Source of the DNA: Lunularia cruciata
Taxonomy: Eukaryota; Streptophyta; Marchantiopsida; Lunulariales; Lunulariaceae
Assembly (NCBI GenBank): GCA_948567375.1
Contig: OX419761.1
Span: forward strand, 41,888,243-41,952,242
Direction of reading: 5' to 3'
DNA length: 64,000 nt
Shown here: in pieces, positions 12,341 to 23,540 of the stretch
Layout of the letters: each line of letters opens with the position of its first letter
Numbering within the stretch: position 1 is the stretch's first letter
Position numbers and translations under genes: made by a program
Notes under the pieces: model-generated
Seen by the model: the letters and a program-made list of their open reading frames with translations, nothing else
What the model was told of the DNA's origin: nothing
The model's database searches: none

Positions 12341-13550
12341 ATGGCTCGTAACATATTATACCTGATCGGTCTGGTGGTTGTCTTTCTGGAACCCGTAGCT
12401 TATGCACAGACTGACCCAACAACAAACTATGTCATCGAGAAACAGACCACATCAGATGCTGCAGAGTCAGCAAGATGCCTTTCAGTAGAGTGCAGAAATA
12501 TGAGGCTCACTTGTCCAAATGCCTGCAAGAAGAGAGCCACAATTGCCCCTGGAGCTTCTGCTTGCTTTATTGATTGTTACCGATGTACAACGTCGTGTAA
12601 ACGTGAGTTCTCAGACCACATCCAGAGTTTGCTATTCTGATTATTGAATTTCCAGCAATTCGTGAATTCGTGGATATAATTGAACTTTCAATGCTCCTGT
12701 GTTAGATGAGAATGCTGATTTTAACCTGCATTGCTCATGTTTGCTACGACGTGTTTCATGCACTACAGACAGAAAATTGAACTGTTACGGATTTGGAGCT
12801 GTATGCTACGATCCACGTTTCGTCGGTGGAGACGGTGTGATGTTCTACTTCCACGGACAGAAGGATCAGGATTTCTGCCTCGTCTCTGACCGCAACTTGC
12901 ACGTCAATGCCCACTTCATCGGAAAGCGACCCGAGGGACGGACCAGGGACTACACTTGGGTGCAAAGCTTAGGAATCATGTTTGACTCTCACAAGCTCAC
13001 CATCGCAGCCAAGAGGGTCGGAAAGTGGTTCGATAATGTGGACCAGTTGTCCTTCTCTTATGAAGGTGTAGAATTCACCATCCCCAAGAAAGATGGTGCT
13101 ATCTGGAGTTCAGCTGACGGCCAAGTGGTGATTGAGAGGACAAGCGACGTCAACAGCGCCCATGTGTTAGTGAATCAGTTGATGGACGTCACCTTGGACG
13201 TGGTGCCCATCGGCGACCAGGAGAGCCGTGTACACAACTACCAAATTACTGACGAGGATCGATTCGCTCATCTCCAGATGCAGTTCAATTTCTTCGGGCT
13301 ATCTCCATCAGTGAACGGAGTGTTGGGACAAACCTATCAACCTAACTTCAAGACTCCCGTCAAGGTTGGTGTGCCCATGCCTATCATGGGAGGGCCGGAG
13401 AAGTACTTGAGTTCCTCTCTGCTCTCCGCAGATTGTCAAGTAAATCAGTTCTCCCCCATAAGCGATGCATATGAAGTAGACGCAGCTGCAGTAATCAAGA
13501 TGCCCGTTCAGTGCAATAGCAAGGACGGTGTTATGTCCTGCAGGCGTTAA
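12341..13550 (+). CDS. Root-cap family secreted protein, gene 1
   Basis: Two exons, 12341-12602 and 12769-13550, joined across a GTGAGT...ACTACAG intron of 166 bp, giving 347 residues and a TAA stop. Residues 1-22 form a signal peptide (hydrophobic LYLIGLVVVFL, likely cut after the Ala of VAYA), so the product should be secreted. Residues 46-86 hold eight cysteines (CLSVEC, CPNAC, ACFIDC, CTTSC). From about 92 the Root_cap domain (PF06830) follows: NCYGFGAVCYDPR, FVGGDG, FYFHG, DFCLVSD, HFIGKRPEGR, GVLGQTY (271-277) and VPMPIMGG. The family includes root-cap and LEA-related proteins of land plants; the biochemical role is not established. The start is the first ATG before the signal peptide. 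Gene 2 has the same exon lengths and phase. No damage is seen, so it is likely functional. Confidence 0.93.
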
Positions 13551-13780
13551 GTGTTCGCATATATGAGAAATACCCTCGAGTTCAGAACGTCCATGGGCAG
13601 AAAGTATAAAGTATAGATGTTGACCGAAAATAGTGAGAGGCCTTATGGCGCATTTCGGTAATGTCAAATGCATGACTGATTCTCCTAAAGTAACCGGGCA
13701 TCGACTCGAGAAAGTTTGCTCATCTTTCGGTGATATGACGAGAAGACTGCCTATCAGTTACCTGAATTTGGTGGGAATAA

Positions 13781-13866
13781 CGAGAAGGTATGAATACCTT
13801 CTCGATCGTCTGATGTGCTGCATAACAGTTATTGCAGCACATCAGACGACTAACTAGGTATTCATA
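13781..13866. repeat. Adjacent perfect hairpins (foldback)
   Basis: Two inverted repeats lie almost end to end. Hairpin A, 13781-13804, has 11-bp arms (CGAGAAGGTAT / ATACCTTCTCG) around 2 nt. Hairpin B, 13806-13849, has 17-bp arms (TCGTCTGATGTGCTGCA and its complement) around a 10-nt loop. AGGTATTCATA at 13856-13866 can also pair with TATGAATACCT at 13789-13799, so one long foldback with an internal bulge is possible, with weaker pairing out to about 13884. It lies about 230 bp beyond the stop of root-cap gene 1. A miRNA-like precursor or the tip of a small inverted-repeat transposon are both possible. Confidence 0.75.
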
Positions 13867-15176
13867 ACTTTTATCGTCATTCGAATATAACAGTTGCCAT
13901 TACTCTTCCAATGTGAGATCAGTCAGGTGCTCCCGCAATCGATAGCATCTCCTCTGAGGTCCTACTAGTTTGTGAAGACGGTACCAGTAGTTATATATGC
14001 ATTAGTATCTAAGCAGCCAGTGGAGACAATTAAACTCGTTGATATGGTCAAGGGGTTTTTCTCTGATTTAAACAATATATTACAAAGTGGGATGCAGTCT
14101 GAGACATATTCCCACAGCAGCTAACATCAATCGTGTTCGGTCTGTGGTGTGGCTTTATGAGGAATATCACTCGGTAGTCATGCTTTTCAAAACAGCATTA
14201 TTATTGCCATGCTAGCTCACCCTTGACTGGGCGTAAAGATCACCATAACGTCGATCAAGAGATGCATCTTATGTAGCAACGTTGTTACATAAAAATAGCT
14301 GTTTTCAGTGGAAATTGCAACCGCACGAATGAAGGTATAGAATTTAAACCATAATGTCCTGTTTTATGGCTTCCAGTGATTGGCAACTGTCAAAATATGG
14401 GCTTACTTTCGACTTCACGATCAACTGTAGTTAACATAAATAGTAACTAATTCGAATTCGACTGAACAAGAATTCGATATGTGCAATATATCGCCACAAG
14501 TAACAATTTGAACATTTGAACTGTTTTCGCATTAAACATCGTATCTTGACGAGTGAGTCTGACATACGCATTGCTCGTGAAACAAACTGTTTCATGAAAG
14601 AACTAATGAGATGGAATTCATCTCCGGTAGTTTGATCATAAAATGTTAGACATGCTCTAGGAATTCCTTCCAGTATAATCATCTGATCAAACCTTTTCTC
14701 ACTAGTCTGCGTGATGGTGATGATGGTGGGATGTGCTAGATTATAAGAAGACTAGACTAAGTGTAGTGCTTCCGTTGCAGAAACCTAAATACCTACATAC
14801 GGTGAATGGTTGGAAATGTCATTAACAACACAATCAACAAAAAGACAGTAAACCCCACAGCAACAAACACAAGTTGATTCAGAAAAAGTATGAGTTCAAT
14901 TAGCAGGCAAGGCAAAGCGTTAACAAAAACAAATAAAATATGAGGATTTTCTACTCATATAGCCAAGGCTATGTTACTCCCTTGGTCGTGGTCAAGTAAA
15001 AGTCAGTTCTACCGGGAATAATATTTACTGCACATTAATTCTTCTGTCAAGAGTCCTGTCGCTTGTCAATCCCTTATCGAGAGACACAGTATTGAATTAG
15101 AGAAGCTTGAGTAGTCCCTCCAAATGTGAGCAGTCACTGAGGTTAGATACAGACCACCTCCACTGGATCATATAAA

Positions 15177-15560
15177 TATACATGTAAATAAGGAGCAGGA
15201 TTGTGCAATAAGTGATTTCATTCAAAAGTACAATAAACTCAAGATATAAAAAAATTACAATAAATAAAAAATAGGACTATCTTGGTGGATGAGAATCGCA
15301 AAGCTAGAATGCCCAATGACTGGGTTTTATGGTGTATAGAGAGACTCAGCAATGCTAGAATACGCAATGTCTTAGTTTTATTATTTTATATAGAGCTGAG
15401 TGAGAGTACAGCTTTGTTTTACAAATGTATAGACAAATAAGGAGCAAGGCTGTGTAATAACTGATTTTCATCTGCTCTTTCTCCGCTTTATCCTATAGGA
15501 TGAGGCGGAGCAATGCTTAAAGAGCGCAATGTCAGTTTTATATGTCATACAGAGAGGAGA
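15177..15560. repeat. Diverged tandem duplication
   Basis: An AAATAAGGAGCA...GATTT block near 15187 recurs near 15433, about 245 bp apart. After each block come one or two copies of a shorter motif resembling GCAATGCTAGAATACGCAATG followed by TTTTAT and ATAGAG (near 15303, 15350 and 15511). The copies are well diverged, so the duplication is old. Confidence 0.5.
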
Positions 15561-15696
15561 GCTCCGTTAATTCAGTTTACGAAAAGTGACTCACGAATCA
15601 TCACCAATTACAGTTTGGAAATCTATGCATATTGCTTGAAGCGAAGCATTGAGAGTTTCCTAAGCAAGATCTAGAAGTTTACGAGGGATTTAGTGG

Positions 15697-15800
15697 GACT
15701 CTATTGGAGCTTAGTCTCATGTTACCTTTTTTGTCTCTCCCTTGTACGGGTTGATAGGGTCTTCCCATCCTTCTTTTTTCCTACGCGGTCGCCTTTTCTT
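15697..15800 (+). mobile_element. Non-LTR retrotransposon 3' end remnant
   Basis: About 100 bp that aligns closely, in reverse complement, with the 3' end of the non-LTR element at 37960-38045. Shared blocks include GACTCTATTGG, CTCTCCCTTGTACGG, GGGTCTTCC and TTTTTTC(C/T)TACGC. No coding part of the element remains here, so this is probably a heavily 5'-truncated insertion in plus orientation. Confidence 0.7.
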
Positions 15801-16954
15801 TTTATTTAGTGGGACAAAGTATATAATCTATCTCACCACCGACTTCCCGCTTTCATCTCAAAGGACTTGCTATTTCAGGCCCCTGGTGGCGCTGGTCTCC
15901 ATCACATGAGGCGAATTTTGTGGAGGTACTGGAGTTGTCCCACCCCAGGTATGTTGAGAGAAGTACTAGGGCAAGCGTGAACAAAATTCCCTGCATGCTG
16001 TCAACAAGTTGTAGCCATGCAGTCGTCTAGGTTTCTACAGCTCCTGACGAGGAGAACAGAAAGCTCGAAACAGACAGCAGAATGACGACAGGAAGGAGCT
16101 AATACCCATGATAATGCTGGCATTCAAAAATGCTAACTTAAGATGTTGCCTGATGTTATTCTGACGTAATCAACACGCGGAGATGACTTAAATATTGACA
16201 AGATCCGGTAACGTCGATCAAGATCAACCTCGTATAGGGTGAAAATCTAAAATTCCATTCTAACTGACAAGTCAGTGAGGTAGATATATATGGGCGCAAG
16301 CTTCGGGGCAGGACTCCAAGTACAGTGGTGCAGAGAATGACAGTCTGGGGAAGTCTGACCAACAGTGTATCACTAAAGATATGTATCACACCTCAATTGT
16401 AAGGTTTATATGAATCACCATGCCTTATGGAATTTTTACATACGGCCATGGTCATTCCAAAGGTGTGTCCTTAATGATATGAACAGCTCTTCCCTTGTCC
16501 AAAAACGTTCTGAATTTCTACGGATTCTTCAGCATCCGAAAAGAATTAACCGATTGCAACCATAAACCAGGCACTATCTACTATTTTCATGGTCAATAGT
16601 GTCTCACACAGCGTCAGAATAATCTTATCTTATCTTGAATCCCACGATCGAGTGTATCTATTTCGTCAGCAAGCATTGTAAGATCAGCAGTACCAGCATA
16701 ACCAGCATCTTGAATGCTGACAATTGAGTCCGATCTGGATCTAGATTTAATTTGCTCCGCCACACGCCAAAAGAGATACACGGCTGCTACCGGCAACTCA
16801 GCTTGCTTTGTTTAACAGAACGCTGTACTTGCATAACTACGTGCAAACGAAACTGCCGAGGACTATATCCAGCATGTACTCCGAATCATGTCATCTTTAC
16901 GGTTCCAGTTATGTTCCAGACAACAGGCTCAAACATGTTTAAATAGGATGAACA

Positions 16955-17398
16955 TGTTGAATAGGTCTTGGATATTCTATCGAGAGATGAACAGTAACTA
17001 GACGGTAAATGATCTACTGTAGACATATCTCCTAGATGACGGCTGAGACACCTAGGATTTTGAGTTTAACTAAGGTCTTTGTGGGAAACTAAGATAGTAA
17101 ATGAGACACACTAGAAAAAGACTATGGAGAACTCATGAAAGTTTACTCATTTATTGACGAGCATTTTTTTTCAGCAGGTATCCCGAAGACCTTGATCAGT
17201 GAGGCAACATGACTGAACTGGGGGAACGTGAGTGAACTGTTCCAGCGAGAGTGTAGAAGCTTCAACAAAGAAAAAGAGTGTTTGTTTGGCCGTGGATGGA
17301 GCTTCCAAGACAGGAAGTGAACCAAGTACATCCTATGTTATCACAATGATTGTGTATTCTTTGATGAGTGTGGATATTCCTGATTGAGTGAAGTTACA
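16955..17398 (+). repeat. Copia A 5' LTR
   Basis: Begins TGTTGAAT and ends GAAGTTACA, 6 bp before the primer-binding site. It matches the split 3' LTR (37613-37954 and 47797-48008), for example in GGTAAATGATCTA, CTAGGATTTTGAGTT and GCTTCCAAGACAGGAAGTGA. Divergence between the copies is substantial, so the insertion is old. Confidence 0.8.
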
Positions 17399-17403
17399 AC
17401 AAG

Positions 17404-17415
17404 TGGTATCAGAGC
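17404..17415 (+). other. Copia A primer-binding site
   Basis: TGGTATCAGAGC, a perfect match to the initiator tRNA-Met 3' end complement used by most plant Ty1/copia elements, immediately downstream of the 5' LTR. Confidence 0.9.
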
Positions 17416-17459
17416 GAGGTTAGATTGATCAGAGGCTAGGCGATCAAGATATTTACAAT

Positions 17460-18862
17460 GGCAAGAAGGATATCAATCTGAAATGCAAAGTTGGTCTTGG
17501 ATAAGTTTGATGGGAAGAAAAATTTTGGGTTATGGCAATTGAAGGTGAAGGACGTGCTTGTACAGCAAGGCTCCGTGGAAAATGCTAGGCAAGAAACCAA
17601 AAGACAGGAATGTTGAAGAATGGGAGGATGCAGATTTGAGTGTTATTAGCATGTAATGAAGTCTTGTATAATGTAATGAGCAAGGACTCAGTACCAAAGC
17701 TGTGATCAAAGAGAGCTTGTATATGCACAGTCCGTGACAAATTGGCTGTACTTAAAACAAAAACTCTATATATTACAGATGAAGGAGGGCCAAAGCATCA
17801 TGGAGCATCTGGACACTTTCAACAGAATCATTTGTGAGATGATGAGTATAGAGGTTACCTTAGAGGAGGAAGATAAAGCATTGTTGTTATTGACTTCATT
17901 GCCAGCATCTCATGAGCATCTAGTCACAACATTATTGCATGTGAACGATTACATAGCCTTTGAGGAAGTCACATCAACTTTACTGTCAAATGAAATGTGT
18001 ATTAGACCTAATCAAGAGGATAGGAATCCCAAGGCTTTGTTAAATAGAGGTTGGACAATTGACAAAGAATAGAGTTGATCTAGGTCAAAGTCTAGATCAA
18101 ACACTATTAAGGCCCAAGTGCTGGATATGTAGGAAAATAGGGCATTTCAAGAAAGACTGCACAATTTGAAGGCCTAAGAGCAATAGAGAGAAAAATCATT
18201 TCTTGGATCAAGCAAGCATAGCAACTTCATCTAGATTAGTTGATGATGCTCTTTGTGCTACCCAAGATAGAGACAAGTAGTAGAATAATCTAAATCAGTT
18301 GCTGAAGTTTTTTGTGTTACTTAAGATAGAGATCAGTTTGAAGAGTTATGTTTACTTGATTTGGGTTGCTCTTACCACATGTGTCCAAAGAAAGACTGGT
18401 TTCATACATACCCACCAATTAACAGAGGATCTATTTTGACAGGGAACGAGGTGGCTTGTAAAGCTATAGGGATCAGTAGAATATGTATGAAGATGTTTGA
18501 TGGTGTTATGAGAACCATCATTGATGTGTGGCATGTCCATGATTTGCAGAAGAACTTGATCTTGTTGGGTATGTTGGATTCAAATGACTAGAAGCGGGAA
18601 GCAAAAAATGGCATGTTGGAAATAACAAAAGGAGCATTGGTAGTGATGAAGAGCCCTAAGGTAGGAAACATATGCAAGTTGGTAGGAGATATAGTGACAT
18701 GTAGAGTGGCTAGTGTAACTTCTGAAGATGAAGATCCAAAAGACTTGATGCATCTATGGCACCTATGCCTATGCTATATGAGCAAACAAGACATGAGTGA
18801 ATTGTCCAAGCAACAATTACTGAAGGGAGTAAAAAGCTATAAGTTAAAATTCTATGAGCATT
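17460..18862 (+). pseudogene. Copia A gag, protease and pre-integrase remnant
   Basis: Starts near an ATG at 17458 with a stop-broken gag containing LDKFDGKKNFGLWQLKVK-like residues, then an open stretch at 17734-18072 (LKQKLYILQMKEGQSIMEHL, UBN2-type gag). A zinc knuckle CWICRKIGHFKKDC lies at 18119-18160. The protease site near 18352 reads LDLGCSYHMC where the family has DSG, so the catalytic triplet is damaged. The pre-integrase motif LWHLCLCYMSKQDMSEL is near 18755-18800. The frame stops at KFYEH (18862), where coiled-coil element II is inserted; it resumes at 28554. Confidence 0.75.
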
Positions 18863-20159
18863 TGTGACAAACCAATGTAAACATACTAATAGTATAAAAA
18901 ATAAGAAAAAGTCATTTCCCCAAAGATATTGGTTTGAATTGACTAGAAATGAAGATCAATTGTAACATTATCATTAGTTGTCTATTCTTGGATCTTTAAA
19001 GTCTTGGGCAGAAACCACTCTTAGAAGAGAGTAGGAATACCTGCAACGGCATCATACAAAAAAGAGAAATTAATGACCACTCAAACAAAAGATGTAATCT
19101 AACAAGCCCTTGATAGTGGTGGTGCACTTCACATTGAAGGCCTCTTCTTCCCAAAAACCCTCTTTTACCTCGGCAGCTAGTCCCTTACCTCAGATATATT
19201 TCACCTTGAAGGTCAGTTTTTAGGCTGAAGATTGGTTTCCAAGACAAAGGTTGTTTCATCCTAACACTATTATTGACCATGCACATCTCTTCCCATAAAA
19301 TGCAATCCCAAAATTTTTTCAAAATCAACTATTTACTTGGCCTTTCTATTCCATGGTACTCTCAATGCTCCAAGGTTCCCATAACCCACATTGACTCTCT
19401 TGTTCAAAATGTCAAGTGTAACTTCCTTGATAATGCATGAATTCCATGCCTAAGTACTCAAGCACTCATTCATGCTGAATGTCGAGGGTTACTTCATTGA
19501 TTTGATGCAAATTTTATAAGAAAATACTCAAAAACACACTCTTACTACAAGATTCCTCACATGCACTTGACCAAGTATATAATAACTTATGTAAGTAAAA
19601 TCCATTCAACGCAAAGACTTAGAAGAGATGTTTGAGCTTAATACTTTGTTCATGAAAGAAGTAGACATAGCTTCTATGGGTCACAATCCATATATACAAT
19701 TCCTACTTTGAGAGGAAGATGATCAATGGCTAAAAAGATTCAAAATCTTCCAATTACATCTTCTTTGCTTATTATATTAATAATCGTACCTCTTGATCTT
19801 ATCCTATGCGCAATTAAGGAGTGATTGCCATCAATCACAACTACTCCTTGTTGTTTAGTATACAAGTAATTACACCCACACAACAGTCCTAAGTCAAAAA
19901 TTATTTTTGGATGAAGACATTTTTTGAGGCCCAAAGAGTATTTCAGGCCAAGAGTGTGTTCTATACTTAACAATTTTTTGCCTATTTTCCTTGGGCTAGT
20001 AATTATCTTCTTTCTAAAATTTACTATGATGAACTATTTCACTTTTATAGATCTTAATCAATAAATCTATGTGTTCCCAATACCCACAATTTCTACCAAC
20101 AACTCTTTTGTGGCATCTTCAAAGTATGTTCAAGTAGTTAATCAATTTAATCTAATAGT

Positions 20160-22360
20160 TTAATTGCTGCAATCTCTCCTCCTAGTAGCTCTTCATGGTC
20201 AAGGCATGCCTTGGGATTGGGAATCCCTAGCCTTCAATTTCTCCAAGGAGACTTCTATTACCTCCTTTGTGATCTCCTCCAAATGGTCTTCAGTCATCTC
20301 CATCCTTGCTAGAATGGTTGTCTTCTCTAGATTGAACGGGTTCAGTTGTTCTTTCAACTCAACCACATTTTCTTCCGGAATGGTTGCCTTCTACTTCTCA
20401 CATTTTTTCTGCTTTTGCTTCAAGGTCTCTGCAAGTTTCTTTGTTTGGATTTCAGCTACTTGCAGCTCCTTTTGATTGCAAACTTCCGCTATCACTAGAA
20501 CTTTATCTACTCCGTCCTTGAGCATCAATCTCTTCCTCTTGGGATTTTATCTGTTCTTCTAGCTTGAGTAGCTGACGTGTTTCTTCCTCCTTCAGGTCAG
20601 ACATCTTCTTCCTCAATACTCTTTCTTCCTATATCTCCTTCTCCAGAGACTTACTTCCTTCTTTGAGTTTGGTTGCTCCTGTACTAGGTCATTGTTTGTT
20701 TCCCCATCGCCAAATGATGGGCATAAACTTCTTTCAATTCTTCCCTTGCCTTCATCTTTTCTTTGGTTGCTCCTTGCACAAGTTGGTGAAGATGTTGGAT
20801 GAGGTTACATAGTCTATGGTTCCCTTCTTAGACTCTACATAGATATGAGAAGGTGCTCCATTAATTCAAGAGCCATGCCCACCTTGTATACTATTAGTTA
20901 GGAAAGTGGCACTACTACAATTTGCCTAATCTCCTTCTTGCTCAAGTGTTCTCCTAGTCTTGAACAAGGCAAAGGGTCCACTCTCTTCTCCTTTAATCTC
21001 TACAAAGATAGTAGGCCTTGCTACTCATATATCAATATTGTTTGGGTGGGTGTCTCTATCTTGGATGACTCTTTGTCCTGCCTTAGGTCTTCCTTGTGAA
21101 GTTTGCCCTTGGCCTAAAGACTTGCCTTGTCTTGACAAGAACCTACATCTTCTGCCTCAAGTACCTCATCAACACAAAGGATTCCTTCTTCCCTCAACTC
21201 TACTTCTCCAACGGTTGGAAATAGAGTGGATTCCATCACCCCTTGACCCTATGCCATACTTTTCTTTGGGTTGGAAGGTATGGCTTTGTGATCATAGTGC
21301 CCAAGGGTGGGTGTTCTTTCTTCTATTAATAAGTTTGTCATATGAGGAGGTTTTGGGCTAGATAGATTATACTTCCCCACCTTCACAATCTTTGATTGCA
21401 TCTTTGTCTAACAAAATGAAGATCCTAGTGCAAGACTGCTCTATAGTCATAGGTGTAGGATTTGGCTATGGTCCTGCTCCTCCTTCTTCTTGGACTTCTT
21501 CTCTATTCTCTTTTTCTTCCTCTATGAGGATTCTCCTAGTCTTCTTGGTGGCCTTTGCCTTTGGCCTAGCAAGGGTAGTGGGTCATTTCCGAGGTATGGG
21601 CTATGTAACAATCTCTTCTTGCCTCTACTTCTCAAAACCCAAGATGTTGTAGGCTTCCTTAACTTCCACATATTTCTTGTGTGAGCAAACTCTGTCTCTA
21701 CCTTGATGTATTTTTGGACCATAAGCACTCTCTCCTAAGGCTTGCCAAAATGTCCTTTAGGGAAGAGTGGTCTAAGTACTTCTTTTCTTCTAGGGATAGA
21801 AATCCCATGCCCAAGTAGAAATGGACAACAAAGAGGGATATTAGAAGTAGTCCTCCTTCTTTGTACATTGTCTCCATGAGTTCTCTTATCCTTGCCCATA
21901 ATATTGCTACCTAAGTTATAAGTTTCTATATATGCTATAAGTTTCTCCTAATACAAGTACTTAGAGAGAATGGCCTAGTTGTTATTCTTCTAAAGTAATT
22001 GTTGTTTGGATTTGAACAAGTTCATGGCTAAATCAACTAAGATCCTCCTTGCAAGATCCTTAATTCTGAGGACAAACCAACCTGTTGTTGGTCTTCCTAC
22101 CTCTAAATGTGGCTTTGAATTTGGCCTCAAAGGTCAAATCAGGTTGAGACCACATGTTGTCTAGAGTCATGCCATCTAGGGGTGAATTGGTAGGGTCCAA
22201 CACTCTTTGCCAATGTTCTTTTGTCTAGGCAAAGAGGTTTCCTCTAAAACTTACTAGCTCTAGATCCTGATTATCTTGAATCTCATGCAACATTGCATGA
22301 TCACTCAATTCCCAATTCAATAACAAGAATTTGAGTTGCTTGTTCCAAACTAGTTCCTAT
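20160..22360 (-). pseudogene. Coiled-coil protein of element II (broken)
   Basis: Minus-strand remnant. At about 22320-22200 it reads LHEIQDNQDLELVSFRGNLF and TKEHWQRVLDP, matching copy 1 (VLEIKEKKNLN, GNVFGDTLEHWLKVL). At about 22080-21900, after a frame change, KDLARRILVDLAMNLFKSKQ aligns with KDLVRRGIIGVMMAIFKQEK of element III. At 20480-20160 there is a Lys/Glu/Leu-rich coiled coil ending TEDHLEEITKEVIEVSLEKL. Numerous stops and frameshifts show it is dead. Function unknown. Confidence 0.6.
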
Positions 22361-22843
22361 ACAGACTAGTTCCTATCTACAATACAGATCCCTCTTAACT
22401 AAAATTGAGGACTCAATGATGAACTTTGGAGCCCTACATATCCTTTGTTATGCATTCAGGATAATGACTTCCTTTCTTTAATGTCCTCTCATCATTCCTC
22501 ACTCTTATTTACTCTTTCCGCTTCCCTTGTTGCAACAACTCCCTCCAAATGCAAAGGACTGAGCAGAAGTTTTTCACATAGGGTTAAGGAAGCAAGGTTG
22601 ATCTTGCCTAGATGGATTCTGCCAAAAGTGAAAAGGGTTTTAAGCTCCAGATGGATATTTATCATGTTGGCCTAACCATTATGATCTTTTGGTAAGTGTG
22701 CACTTTGGTGAGCCATTGTTACTCGCACATGTGAGCAGTTAGTAGAATCAAAAGGTCCTTAATTGTGGTTCTTGATCTGTTGATGCCATATTTCTGCATG
22801 AATCCTCAAGCAGAGGGGCATCCAAGGCAAAAGGCATTTCTGG

Positions 22844-23497
22844 TGTTAAGATGTGGAGCTTGATCCGTTTGATGTATCTCATGTGTGATGTTGAGATCCG
22901 CAGCTCAGATCGTCCACAAGATTTCTTGTTCAAGGCCGAGACAAGTGTTTGACAATCAAATGATGTGGAGGTGATACTTTGAGTGTTGCTTGTTCTCATT
23001 TTGGTGTGTGCAACAGTAGAGAAAAAACCATATGACCTGCAGAGTGATGCTTTTTCATGAGTTGAATGGAGGTGTGCCTGTGAGAAAGATTTAATGGAAT
23101 TTTGGTAACTTTGATTCGCATGAGGCTGGTTAAGAGAGGTCTGTTTTTTATCAGACAAGCAGGAGATAATCAGGAGAAGGGTGGATCAAGATAAGCACAT
23201 GAACATAGCGGATTGGGAAAGAGTTGGTCAGGGCAGAGCTTCCAAATGATCTTTGTAATCTGTATTGAAAGTTAGTAAAAATCCTGAATCTGTGTTGTTG
23301 TGGATGTAGGAGCAAGTGACTCTCAACCATGTTAAATCTTGTGCACCTATTGATGTGTGAGTACAATTTCTCTCTTTTCTTGGTCCTAAGATGTTTTTCC
23401 TTCCAATATATTTTTCTTTACTATGCAAGGTTGATCTCAATATATGTAGCTGAAGACCATCCAAAGAGGAATAGTAAATCTGTAGAGATCCTCAATA
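22844..23497 (+). repeat. Copia B 5' LTR
   Basis: Begins TGTTAAGATG and ends near CTCAATA; the 3' LTR begins TGTTAGGATG and ends CCAACA. Matching internal blocks include GATTTCTTGT(T/C)CAAGGC and GACTCTCAACC / GACTCTGAACC. Confidence 0.85.
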
Positions 23498-23499
23498 AT

Positions 23500-23511
23500 T
23501 GGTATTAGAGC
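23500..23511 (+). other. Copia B primer-binding site, one base changed
   Basis: TGGTATTAGAGC, differing from the tRNA-Met primer site TGGTATCAGAGC at one position (C to T), just after the 5' LTR. Confidence 0.85.
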
Positions 23512-23540
23512 GATAGGTTGAAGGAAAAATAGTGAGAGCA

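Larger units (their letters stand above)
13885..16954. other. Low-copy DNA between gene 1 and the transposon stack
   Basis: No gene is recognised. It contains the diverged duplication at 15177-15560 and the non-LTR 3' remnant at 15697-15800, described separately. Short frames, for example a 60-codon minus frame near 16700, show no familiar motif. Confidence 0.4.

Noticed and set aside
12699-13550. Second exon of root-cap gene 1 read as a separate 283-codon gene starting inside the intron
   Set aside because: Residues before HRKLNCYGFG come from the intron, and the splice from 12602 to 12769 keeps frame and matches the same splice in gene 2.
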